Assembly: GCF_002920915.1 (NCBI RefSeq)
Contig: NZ_PQVF01000001.1
Coordinates: 372,001 to 436,000, forward strand
Length of the DNA stretch: 64,000 nt
Direction: 5' to 3'
Origin: Solitalea longa
Lineage (GTDB): Bacteria > Bacteroidota > Bacteroidia > Sphingobacteriales > Sphingobacteriaceae
Below, piece by piece: positions 38,116 through 48,900 of this stretch. The notes under the pieces are model-generated. The model was given only the letters and a program-made list of their open reading frames with translations. It had not been told where the DNA came from and did no database searches. The translations under genes and the position numbers were made by a program. Within the stretch, counting starts at the first letter, position 1. Each line of letters starts with the position of its first letter.

Positions 38116-39567
38116 ATGAAGAAAAATTTACTTTCGTTGTGCTTTATTATCTTGTCATCTGCTGTTTTGGCAAATGGTGTGGTTCCAAAACTTTGTAAGG
38201 CTTTTAAGTCGATGCACCCTGTCGGGCGAGATACAGGCGCGATTGCTGAGTCGATGGCCTGTTCTACTACAGATACCTTATTTGTTTTGCCCTCCGATCC
38301 TTCTGAAATTCCCTATTTCGAAAATCATATCTATAAACTTCGATTAGACTCTATAAAAAGTCAAATTCCACTCGACTATAATGAATTGGTTCAAAATCAT
38401 ATTGATCTGTATGCTTTTAAACGTAGAAGTTTAGTGTCGAAAATGATGGGAATAGGCCAATACTATTTTCCAATTTTTGAAAAGTTCTTAAAGGAAGAAG
38501 GCTTACCCCTCGAATTGAAATATCTTCCTGTAATCGAATCTACGTTAAAGCCTACTGCTGTATCAAGAGTTGGTGCAACTGGTTTGTGGCAATTTATGTA
38601 CGGCACAGGTAAAATGTATGATCTGGATGTTAATTATTATATCGATGAACGGCGTGACCCTGTTGCATCAACTATTGCTGCTGTACGGTTCTTAAGCGAT
38701 TTATTTGATCGTTACAGCGATTGGTTGCTTGTAATAGCTGCCTACAATTGTGGTCCCGGCAATGTCGACAGAGCAATAGCAAAGGCAGGTGGAAGTGCTA
38801 ATTTTTGGGATATACGACCTTACTTGCCACGTGAAACTGCAAATTATGTTCCCGCATTTATTGCTGCCACTTATATTATGACCTATGCTCCTCAGCATAA
38901 TATTGCTTTAGAAACCTGTGAATTCAGTATTGAAACCGATACTGTTATGGTTGATAAGGCTTGTTCTTTAGCTAAAATTGCAGGAGTGCTAAATGTTACG
39001 CCAGAAGAACTGAATTTCCTTAATCCGAAGTACCGGAAGCATATAATAAATGCAAACGCCACAACTCCTCAAGAGTTAGTGCTTCCTAAACCAGCAAAAG
39101 AGTATTTTGCAAGCTTAGATGCCGGTCAGCTCGAACAATGTTTTGTTAAGTTAGGTAAGTATTCGGCCCCGAACGAGCGATGGCAAACGGATGATGAATT
39201 TGTTCGCTTACTAAAAAATAGAAGAGGTACCCATTCGGTAAATTATTATAAAGTTAAATATGGTGATAATCTCGGGTCAATTGCCAGCAAGCATAAATGT
39301 TCTGTTTCTGACCTTAAAAAATGGAATGGACTTCACTCCAGCCACATTGCCTACGGCCAGCGTATCAAAGTATATTCTTCTAACAAAGAATTTTTAGCGG
39401 CTTCAAAAGAGAAAAAGGCATCTCGTACTTACAAAGTTCGGCCCGGAGATACGTTATCGACCATCGCTGAAAAGTTTGACGGCATGACCGTGGAAAAACT
39501 TAAAAAACTTAATAAGATTAAAAATGCTAAAAGCATAAAACCAGGAACCACGTTAAAGGTTGGTTAA
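38116..39567 (+). CDS. MltD-like lytic transglycosylase with two LysM domains
   Basis: The 483-residue protein has a signal peptide (first about 20 residues), a transglycosylase SLT domain (about 115-260) with catalytic E141 in LPVIESTLKPTAVSRVGATGLWQFM-type context, NYYIDERRDP and AAYNCGPGNVDRAI, and two LysM peptidoglycan-binding domains (about 372-420 and 436-482; YKVRPGDTLSTIAEKF). It cleaves glycan strands of murein to 1,6-anhydro ends. The 201-base gap before it shows no gene. Confidence 0.9.
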   Translation: MKKNLLSLCFIILSSAVLANGVVPKLCKAFKSMHPVGRDTGAIAESMACSTTDTLFVLPSDPSEIPYFENHIYKLRLDSIKSQIPLDYNELVQNHIDLYAFKRRSLVSKMMGIGQYYFPIFEKFLKEEGLPLELKYLPVIESTLKPTAVSRVGATGLWQFMYGTGKMYDLDVNYYIDERRDPVASTIAAVRFLSDLFDRYSDWLLVIAAYNCGPGNVDRAIAKAGGSANFWDIRPYLPRETANYVPAFIAATYIMTYAPQHNIALETCEFSIETDTVMVDKACSLAKIAGVLNVTPEELNFLNPKYRKHIINANATTPQELVLPKPAKEYFASLDAGQLEQCFVKLGKYSAPNERWQTDDEFVRLLKNRRGTHSVNYYKVKYGDNLGSIASKHKCSVSDLKKWNGLHSSHIAYGQRIKVYSSNKEFLAASKEKKASRTYKVRPGDTLSTIAEKFDGMTVEKLKKLNKIKNAKSIKPGTTLKVG

Positions 39568-39594
39568 GGAAAGAAAATCTATATATAGTAATTT

Positions 39595-39617
39595 AAGCTC
39601 CTGTAAGGAGCTTTTTT
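39595..39617 (+). terminator. Intrinsic terminator after the MltD-like gene
   Basis: An 8-base stem AAGCTCCT/AGGAGCTT with loop GTA is followed by a T run to 39617, 28 bases after the stop. Confidence 0.85.
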
Positions 39618-39765
39618 AGTATAAATTTAATGCAAAAATAAAATGATCAATAAGGTTTTTAAATTAAATTATTATAAAGGATAATTAAGATTCCTAACTT
39701 GTATTGAAAAAATTAAAAAAAATCGGATAATAAAATATAAATCTGTGATTTTTTAGCTTATTTTT

Positions 39766-39773
39766 TAATTTTG
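39766..39773 (+). promoter_or_regulatory. -7 box before maeB
   Basis: TAATTTTG matches TAnnTTTG and lies 27 bases before the ATG, inside an AT-rich gap (39618-39800). Confidence 0.45.
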
Positions 39774-39800
39774 GCGATTCACTAAAAAAAACTGATTTAA

Positions 39801-42080
39801 ATGAGTAAGACCACTCGTAAACAGGATGCGCTCGACTACCACGCAATTGGCCGTCCTGGAAAAGTAGAAGTAGTTCCTACGAAAGCCACCAACTCTCAAC
39901 GCGATTTATCGTTAGCCTATTCCCCAGGTGTGGCTGAACCTTGTTTAAAAATTGCAGAAAATGTAGACGATGTTTATAAATATACAGCCAAAGGAAACCT
40001 GGTTGCCGTTATCAGTAACGGTACTGCAGTACTTGGTTTAGGAAACATTGGTCCTGAAGCCGGTAAACCGGTAATGGAAGGCAAAGGCGTTTTATTCAAA
40101 ATATTTGCCGACATCGATGTTTTTGATATTGAATTAAATGTTACTGACGTAGATGAATTTGTACGTACAGTTAAAGCACTGGAGCCGACTTTCGGAGGTA
40201 TTAACCTGGAAGATATTAAAGCTCCGGAATGTTTTGAGATAGAACGCAGATTAAAAGAAGAACTGAATATTCCGGTAATGCATGATGATCAGCACGGTAC
40301 TGCTATCATTTCTGCGGCAGCTTTGTTGAATGCCCTTGAATTACAGCATAAAAAGATTGAGGATGTTAAAATTGTTGTTTGTGGTGCTGGTGCGGCGGCA
40401 ATGTCGTGTACCCGTTTATACGCTTCATTAGGCGCTCGCAAGGAAAACATTGTAATGACCGACTCAAAAGGAGTTATTCGTGCTGATCGTCCAGGATTGG
40501 ATAATTCAAAGAAAGAGTTTGCCACACAACGTACAGATATTAATACTTTAGAAGAAGCCATGGTAAATGCTGATGTATTTATCGGTCTCTCTACAGCCGG
40601 AACGGTTCAACCTGAAATGTTAAAGTCAATGGCGCCTAAAGCGATTGTTTTCGCAATGGCAAATCCAGATCCGGAAATTGGTTATGAACTGGCTCTTCAA
40701 ACCAGAAACGATATTATTATGGCTACCGGCCGCTCTGATTATCCTAATCAGGTAAATAACGTTCTTGGTTTCCCTTACATTTTCCGCGGAGCATTGGATG
40801 TGTTGGCTACTCAGATTAACGAGGAAATGAAATTGGCTGCTGTAGTAGCCATAGCCGAGTTGGCTAAAAAGCCTGTGCCGGAGGCTGTTAACTTGGCCTA
40901 TAACCAAAGCAATATCATTTTTGGCAAGGAATACATTATTCCTAAACCATTGGATATGCGCCTGATCACTCATGTGGCTCCTGCTGTAGCTAAAGCTGCA
41001 ATTGCTTCGGGTGTGGCTCGTAAACCAATTACCGATTGGGATGGATATGTAGAGGGCTTGAAAAAACGTTTGGGTCTTGACGATAAATTGATGCGCAATG
41101 TTGCAATGCGCGCTAAAACTCAGCCTAAACGTGTAGTATTCGCAGAAGCTGATAATTACAAAGTATTAAAAGCTGCGCAGATCGTTAAGGATGAAGGTAT
41201 TGCTATTCCAATTCTTTTGGGTAACATCGACAAGATCAAAGCGATCATTGCAGAGAATAACCTTGATTTAGGTACAACCTCCATCATTGATCCGATTGCA
41301 AATGAGAATAAATTGCAGGAGTATGCTGAGATTATCTATAAAAAACGTCAGCGCAGAGGAGTAAGCCTTAGCGATGCTCGCAAAATGGTGCGGGATCGTA
41401 ATTACTTTGGATCAATAATGGTTGAGTTGGGAGAAGCGGATGCAATGATCTCAGGCTTAACAAAAAGTTATAAGAACGTAGTGAAACCAGCACTGGAGGT
41501 AATTGGAACTCGCCCAGGTGTTAAGCGCGTGGCTGGTATGTATATGATGCTTGCCAAAAAAGGACCTATTTTCTTTGCTGATGCCACTGTAAATGTGGAT
41601 CCATCAGCTCAGGAAGTTGTTGATATAACCTTATTGGTGAATGAAGCAGTTGAAGCATTCAATATTAAACCACGAATTGCTTTATTGTCATATTCTAACT
41701 TTGGATCCAATGATGGCGTAAGTGCCGTGAAAATGCGTGATGCTTCAGCAATTTTGCACCAGCAACATCCTGATCTGCTTGTTGAAGGTGAAGTTCAGGC
41801 AAATTTTGCGATGAACCCTGAGATGATGAAAGCCAATTTTCCATTCTCACGTTTAGCCGACGAGCCTGCTAACACACTGATCTTCCCTAACCTTGAATCA
41901 GGTAATATTGCCTATAAATTGCTGCAAGAAGCTGGTGGAGCCGAAGCTGTAGGTCCTATTTTATTAGGTTTAAACAAACCGGTACATATCCTTCAAATGG
42001 ACAGTTCGGTTCGTGAAATTGTAAATATGGTAACTGTTGCCGTTGTTGATGCACAGAAACGTGAGCAACTGGCAAAGTAA
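39801..42080 (+). CDS. maeB: NADP-dependent malic enzyme with phosphotransacetylase-like domain
   Basis: The 759-residue protein has an N-terminal malic-enzyme half (about 1-420; [47 protein letters not shown]) and a C-terminal phosphate-acetyltransferase-like half (about 425-755; [41 protein letters not shown]). This two-domain layout defines MaeB. It oxidises malate to pyruvate and CO2, making NADPH; the second half regulates by acetyl-CoA rather than acting as a transferase. Confidence 0.96.
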   Translation: MSKTTRKQDALDYHAIGRPGKVEVVPTKATNSQRDLSLAYSPGVAEPCLKIAENVDDVYKYTAKGNLVAVISNGTAVLGLGNIGPEAGKPVMEGKGVLFKIFADIDVFDIELNVTDVDEFVRTVKALEPTFGGINLEDIKAPECFEIERRLKEELNIPVMHDDQHGTAIISAAALLNALELQHKKIEDVKIVVCGAGAAAMSCTRLYASLGARKENIVMTDSKGVIRADRPGLDNSKKEFATQRTDINTLEEAMVNADVFIGLSTAGTVQPEMLKSMAPKAIVFAMANPDPEIGYELALQTRNDIIMATGRSDYPNQVNNVLGFPYIFRGALDVLATQINEEMKLAAVVAIAELAKKPVPEAVNLAYNQSNIIFGKEYIIPKPLDMRLITHVAPAVAKAAIASGVARKPITDWDGYVEGLKKRLGLDDKLMRNVAMRAKTQPKRVVFAEADNYKVLKAAQIVKDEGIAIPILLGNIDKIKAIIAENNLDLGTTSIIDPIANENKLQEYAEIIYKKRQRRGVSLSDARKMVRDRNYFGSIMVELGEADAMISGLTKSYKNVVKPALEVIGTRPGVKRVAGMYMMLAKKGPIFFADATVNVDPSAQEVVDITLLVNEAVEAFNIKPRIALLSYSNFGSNDGVSAVKMRDASAILHQQHPDLLVEGEVQANFAMNPEMMKANFPFSRLADEPANTLIFPNLESGNIAYKLLQEAGGAEAVGPILLGLNKPVHILQMDSSVREIVNMVTVAVVDAQKREQLAK

Positions 42081-42095
42081 TCTTCTGTCATAATT

Positions 42096-42160
42096 AAAAT
42101 CCGGTAGTTAATAGGGTTCTTTAACCAAGAATCCATAAATTAGCTACCGATTTTATTTTA
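42096..42160 (+). terminator. Probable terminator after maeB
   Basis: AAAATCCGGTAGTTAA and TTAGCTACCGATTTT form an imperfect stem around a 26-base loop, followed by T-rich sequence. The loop is long, so it is less sure than the others. Confidence 0.5.
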
Positions 42161-42272
42161 TATAATCATCTCCAAAGTAACCTTTAAGCCAACAATAAAG
42201 TATAATCAATAATCTTTTTATTTTTAGGCTGGCATAGTTTGATAATTTGCCGGTATAACTCTTTTTACTACT

Positions 42273-42872
42273 ATGATTGCCTACATTCACGGAAAATTAG
42301 CCTATAAATGCCCCACCTATGTAATTATTGAAGCGTCAGGTGTTGGTTATCATATCCATATTTCGTTAAATACGTATTCTCAAATTCCGGATGTAGGCGG
42401 AAATGGATCGTCACTGCTTAAGCTGCATACTTATTTAAGTATTAAGGAAGATGCACATACATTATATGGCTTTGCAGAGGAAGGAGAGAAAAGGCTTTTT
42501 GTACATTTGATATCTGTTTCTGGAATTGGCCCAAATACGGCCCGGATGATGCTTTCATCTATTACGCCGCCAGAAATTGAGCAAGCCATTGTTAACGGGG
42601 ATGTGCCTCAAATTCAACGCATAAAGGGTATTGGCCCAAAATCTGCACAACGGTTGGTGCTTGAACTGCAGGATAAACTGAAGAAGGAAGTCGGAAACTC
42701 CCTGATTCAGCTTCCACAGAATAATAGTATAAGAGATGAAGCGTTAACAGCCTTGGTTATGCTTGGTTTTGTAAAAAACTCAGCAGAAAAGGTGATTGAT
42801 AATATATTAAGGAAAGCCAACGGGGATTTGTCAGTTGAAGGTTTGATTAAAGAGTCACTGAAAAATCTTTGA
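42273..42872 (+). CDS. ruvA: Holliday junction branch-migration protein RuvA
   Basis: The 199-residue protein has the RuvA N-terminal OB fold (MIAYIHGKLAYKCPTYVIIEASGVGYHIHI), two helix-hairpin-helix parts (VSGIGPNTARMMLS; IKGIGPKSAQRLVLELQDKL) and the C-terminal domain III (RDEALTALVMLGF). It binds Holliday junctions and loads RuvB. It precedes sprA by 44 bases; this ruvA-sprA order is common in Bacteroidota as I recall. Confidence 0.96.
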   Translation: MIAYIHGKLAYKCPTYVIIEASGVGYHIHISLNTYSQIPDVGGNGSSLLKLHTYLSIKEDAHTLYGFAEEGEKRLFVHLISVSGIGPNTARMMLSSITPPEIEQAIVNGDVPQIQRIKGIGPKSAQRLVLELQDKLKKEVGNSLIQLPQNNSIRDEALTALVMLGFVKNSAEKVIDNILRKANGDLSVEGLIKESLKNL

Positions 42873-42916
42873 TAAATTTTTAAATTGAATGCTCCAAATT
42901 TCAACATTAAACTGAT

Positions 42917-45900
42917 TTGAGACGTAAACATTTACTGGGTGTTCTGAAAATAATACTGTTCTGTGCTTTTGTAGTCACGGGTTTTCAAACCAAGGCTCAA
43001 AATACACAGCAACAGCAAAGTACTGATACGGTTAAGCTTCGTTACCCTATTAAGCAGCAGGGCGATGCTCTTAGCCGTTTCAATAATATAATGGGTTTAA
43101 AAGATCCTGTAAATGTACTGCGCAAGGTTGAATACGACCCCATTACAAAAACCTACGAAATTGTTGAAACTATTGGAGGACGAGTATATCGATTGCCTCA
43201 AAAATTAACTTTTGAAGAATTTAAAAAGTACTCGCTAGAAGAAGCTAAAAAAAACTACTGGCTGCAAAAGGCCGGGCAGTTAAACGATATTGTTCAAAAC
43301 CGTGGTCTGCTGCCTAAACTTAATTTTCAAAGCAAAACCTTAAATGATCTTTTTGGTGGTAGTTTTATCGATATACGTCCACAAGGTTTTGCCGAAGTAA
43401 GTCTCTCCACTCGTTTTAACAAAAACGAAAACCCATTATTTAACACTCGCCAACGCAAACAAACAAGTTTAGATTTTGATGAACGACTTCAGATCAATCT
43501 GTTAGGGCAAATTGGCGAAAAGCTGAAGATCAATACCAACTTTAACACGCAGGCGCAGTTTGATTTTGAGAATCAGCTGAAATTTGAATATACCGGCAAG
43601 GAAGATGAAATTGTTAGAAAGGTAGAGGTTGGTAATGTAAGCATGCCGATTGCCGGAACTTTGATTAATGGCAGCCAGAGTTTGTTCGGTATTAAAACAC
43701 AGTTTCAATTCGGGCGATTAGGCGTTACAGGTTTATTCTCGCAACAACGAAGCGAGATGAAAGAGATCAATATTACCAATGGTGCTCAGGAAAATGAATT
43801 CATGATTCAGGTGGATAACTATGAGGCCAATAAACATTTTTTCTTAGCCACTTATTTTCGTGATCAATATAATACCGCCTTATCTCGTCCTCCCATTGTA
43901 AACTCAGGGGTTGTGGTTAATAAAATAGAGGTATGGGTAACCAATAAAACAAATAATAACGCCGATTCCAGAGATATTTTGGCTTTTCTGGACCTTGGAG
44001 AAAGCAAACCCTATAACACCACTCTATTCCAGGGTTCTTCATTGGCATATCCTTCTGGCTTTAATGATAATGGAGCAACTCCTCAATCCAATAACTTATT
44101 GAATGTAATTCCTCCTGATACGAGGTTTACGAATGATAACACCATTAACACTTACTTTCAATCAACTGGAGGTAGTGATAACTATGGAAAATTAACTTAT
44201 GCCCGCAAATTAAATGAACGTGAGTATAAGGTCGACCCGGTATTGGGTTTTGTATCATTGAATCAGCCCTTGAATAATGATGAAGTACTGGCTGTAGCCT
44301 ATCGTTATACTGTTGGCGGTGTTCAATACCAGGTAGGAGAGTTTTCAACGGATGTACCGCAAGATCCTGCAAAACCGGTAGTGTTATATGTGAAACTTCT
44401 GAAAAATGAGCTGCTGAAAACTTACCTGCCATCATGGGATTTAATGATGAAGAACATTTACAGCTTAAATGCCTATCAGGTAAGCCAGGAAGGATTTAGG
44501 TTAAATGTAATTAGGTTAGATGAGAAATCGGGAGTAGAACAGCCGGTAATGCCTGAAGGAGCAAATACCAAGGGTAAGCCTTATATCTCTTTGGTAAACC
44601 TCGATCGTATCAATTCTCAACAGGATAATAAACCGGATGGAGTTTTTGACTTTATGCCAGGTGTTACTATTGACGCGGTAAATGGACGGGTCATGTTTCC
44701 GGTGGTGGAACCGTTTGGTAAAGATTTGGCGGCTAATTTTCTACCAACAGAGCAGGCGCTTAAGGATAAATATGTTTTCCAGCCGCTTTACGACTCTACC
44801 AAATTTGTGGCCCAACAGTTTCCGACACTCAATCGCTATTACTTAAAAGGAATTTATAAATCGAGTACAAGTTCAGAGTTTAACCTCAACGCCATTAATG
44901 TACCACAGGGTTCGGTAATATTAACGGCCGGGCCAACGCAAATGGTAGAGGGGGTTGATTATACAGTTGATTATAACATGGGTAGGGTTAAAATTTTAAA
45001 TGAGGCCCTTTTGAACTCAGGTTTGCCCATTAAAATTAAACTGGAAAGTACGGAACTATTCGGTATTCAATCGCGGACAATGATGGGTGCCCGTTTTGAT
45101 TATAATGTTAGCGATAAATTGAATTTAGGTGGTACGATTTTAAACTTAAGTGAGCGACCACTTACTCAAAAAGTAAACATAGGCGATGAATCTATTTCGA
45201 ACACCATTTATGGTTTTGATGCTAATTATCGTTCAGAATCAAAACTGTTAACCAAGCTGGTTGATAAAATTCCTTTTATTTCCACTACCGAACCTTCATC
45301 AATAAGCTTTAACGGAGAATTTGCACAGTTTATGCCGGGCCATGCCAGGGCTCTCAATATAGCTGGTGACAATGGCGGAGTTTCTTATCTCGATGATTTT
45401 GAAACCACGCGGTCTATTATCGACCTGAAGAATTATAATAACTGGTTTATCTCGGGTACGCCTCAGCTATTCCCTGAATCGCAGTTGAGCAATGACCTTA
45501 GCTATGGTTATAATCGTGCCCAGTTAGCTTTTTATACCATCGACCCAATTTTTTATGCTACCAGCAACAATTCAACTCCTTCAAATATCCGTAATAATAA
45601 GGAAGAGCTATCTAATCCTTATGTACGTGAAGTAACTGAACAGGAGGTGTTCCCTAATAAACAATCAGTAACCGGAACGCCATTATTGCTTCCAACACTT
45701 GATATGTCGTTTTATCCAAAGAAAAGAGGGCCATACAATTTCAGTACAACTGGAGTGTTGTCTGATGGAACATTGTCGAGCCCGCAAAGCCGATGGGGAG
45801 GTATGTTTAGAAAATTGGAGCAAAATGATTTTCAGGCGCTGAATGTTGAATATATTGAGTTTTGGGTAATGGATCCTTTTTTAGGAAATCCTAACTCGAG

Positions 45901-48900
45901 CGGTGGTGACCTGTATTTTAACCTGGGAAATATTTCAGAAGATATATTAAAAGACGGTTCGAAGAGTATCGAAAATGCCTTGCCCGCAGATGGTGATCCT
46001 ACACAGGTTAGTTTAACAAATTGGGGGGCTGCAGGTAAAAATCAACCCGTTACCCAGGCATTTGATAATGATCCGACTTCTCGCCAGCGCCAGGACGTAG
46101 GTTTAGATGGACTAAGTTCAGAGCAGGAAAGTGCATTCTTTCAAACTTACCTAAACCAGTTAAGGAGTGTGCTGCCAGCAGGTTCTTCAGCATTACAGCA
46201 AGCTGAAAAAGATCCGGCAAATGATGATTTTATCTATTTCCGTGGACCTGACCTTGATGCGCAAAATGCGCTGATCTTGCAACGTTACAGCCGCTTTAAT
46301 GGAACAGAAAGTAACTCTAAAACCAGCCAGCAAGCTCAACAGGCAATAGGTATTGAAAACGGTGCTTCAACGTCCAATCCGGATGGTGAAGATATTAACC
46401 GTGACAACAATATGAGTGCCGCCGAAGAGTATTTCCAATACAGGGTTTCTATCCGGCCGCAAGATATGGTGGTTGGTCAAAATTTCCTGAATGACAAGGT
46501 AACAACCAATGTGAAATTGCAGAACGGGAAAGTTCAGCCCACCACGTGGTACCAGTTCCGCATTCCTGTTTCTGAATTTCAAACAAGGGTTGGTAATATC
46601 CAGGATTTCCGTTCTATTCGCTTCATTCGGATGTTTATGACCGGTTTTGCTGATTCGGTGGTAATGCGTTTTGCCAAACTTCAATTGGTGCGTGGAGAGT
46701 GGAAAGAGTTCAACCCTACTAATAATCCATTGCAAGCTTTACGGGAAGAAGGTGTTCCGGCTTCTAATGTCGATAATTCAACTGTAAACCTGGCGGCAAT
46801 TAACCTCGAAGAAAATGGAAATCGTCAACCAATTCCTTACGTTATTCCTCCAGGCATTGAGCAGCAACAGGTTCAGGGCGTTTACCGTGAGAATGTGCGT
46901 TTAAACGAACAATCATTACTTCTTAAAGTCGATAACCTTGCCGACGGATTTGCCCGTGCTACCTATAAAACTATCAATTTTGATTTCAGGTCGTATAAAC
47001 GACTCAAAATGTTTATTCATGCTGAAGGTCCTTTGGCAACCGGTGATGTAAGGGCTATTGTTCGTTTGGCAACTGATTATGATCAGAACTATTACGAGTA
47101 TGAAGTGCCATTGACAGTAACTCCGGCCGGAACCAATAACCCTGATGTTATATGGCCATCGGAAAATAACCTCGACATTGTTTTTGAAAAACTTCAAAAG
47201 TTAAAACAAGACCGGAACGCTAATAATTTACCGGTTAATGAACCCTATACAATTACAGATGGCCGTTATAGAATTACGATTAACGGAAATCCGGATTTAA
47301 GTAAGACCAAGGTAATGATGCTTGGCGTTCGGAATCCGTATCAGGCGAATAATCCCCCACCTAATTTCGATGACGGGCTGCCAAAATCAGTGGAGCTTTG
47401 GTTTGATGAATTGCGCATAGCGGAGTTTAAGGAAGAAGGCGGTATTGCAATGACCGGTTTAATGAATGCTAAACTGGCTGATTTTGCGACGGTGAGCTTG
47501 GCTGGAAGCATGAGTACCTTCGGATTTGGATCGCTCGACAGGAAGGTGAGCCAGGTTAACCGAACCAAGAATGCCACCTATGATATTTCAACGAATATGG
47601 AATTGGGTAAATTCTTTTCTAAGAAAATGAATTTCTCTATTCCAATGTATATTTCGTTTGCCCGTGATACGAAGAAACCTGAATACAGTCCAATTTCACC
47701 GGATCTGCTATTGGAAGACGTTTTAAATTCACTGGATGGTCCTAGGCGAGATTCCCTTTCCAGCGTAGTTAATGATGTTACAACCCGAAAAAGCATAAAC
47801 TTTACGAATGTTCGAAAAAACAGAAGTTCCGGGGATGATGTCAAGTTTTACGATATTGAGAACTTCAATTTTACTTTTGCCCATACGCAGTTCAGGAACC
47901 GTTCTTATACAGTTCAGAATAATGAGGTGAAAACGTATAAGGCCATTATCGCTTATAATTATCAAAAAGAATCAAAGAATGTAAAGCCTTTCAATAAGAT
48001 GTTTAAGAAAGGTTGGAGTTTGATCAGGGATATCAATATGAACCTGGCACCACAGGTAGTGGATGTTCAGTTTATGCTCGATCGATATTATAGTGAAAAT
48101 ACACTGAGGGCAACGGAAGAATCAACGTATTTTATTGCTCCCAGTACGTTCAATAAAACCTATTACCTTACCGGAATTTACAATATCGGCTGGGACTTGA
48201 GTTCGGCCTTGCGTATTGATTACAGCGCAAGGAGCCTTTCTTCAGTCGATGAACCCGATGGTCCCCTGACATCGCATGTTAAAGATTCAATCCGAAGTAA
48301 CCTGCTTAAGTTTGGCCGCCCTGTTGAATTTAGCCAACGTGTTGGGCTAACCTATAATGTGCCACTGAACAGGATTAAGCCGCTGCAATGGACATCCTTA
48401 AGTGTTCGCTATGCCGTTGACTATAACTGGCGAACAGAGCCATTGTCAACCCTAAGAAGCGATACTGCACGTTTCGGAAATACCATTCAGAATGCGCGGA
48501 CAGTAAACTTTACGGGGCAGTTGAATTTTTCGCAGCTTTGGAGCAAGGTGAAGTTTTTAAAAGATCCCGATCCTAAAGATTTTAACGGTGGAGATATTTA
48601 TCGGGGTCTCTTTACAATGATTAAAAACTTAAACGGTTCGTACACGCTGGGCGACGGAACATTTTTGCCTGGCTATCTTCCAACCACCAATGTATTTGGG
48701 TCAACCCCTGGATTGGGCTTTATGCTCGGCAGTCAGAAAGACATCCGTTACGAGGTTGCCAGCAAAGGACAGCTTACCACTTATTCAAGTATGAACAGTT
48801 TGTACGTTCAAAATCGAAAGGAAGATTTAAACTACAGGGTTATTGTTGAACCGTTCAAAGACTTTAGGATTGAGCTTTCGGGAACAAGAGGCAAGCAACT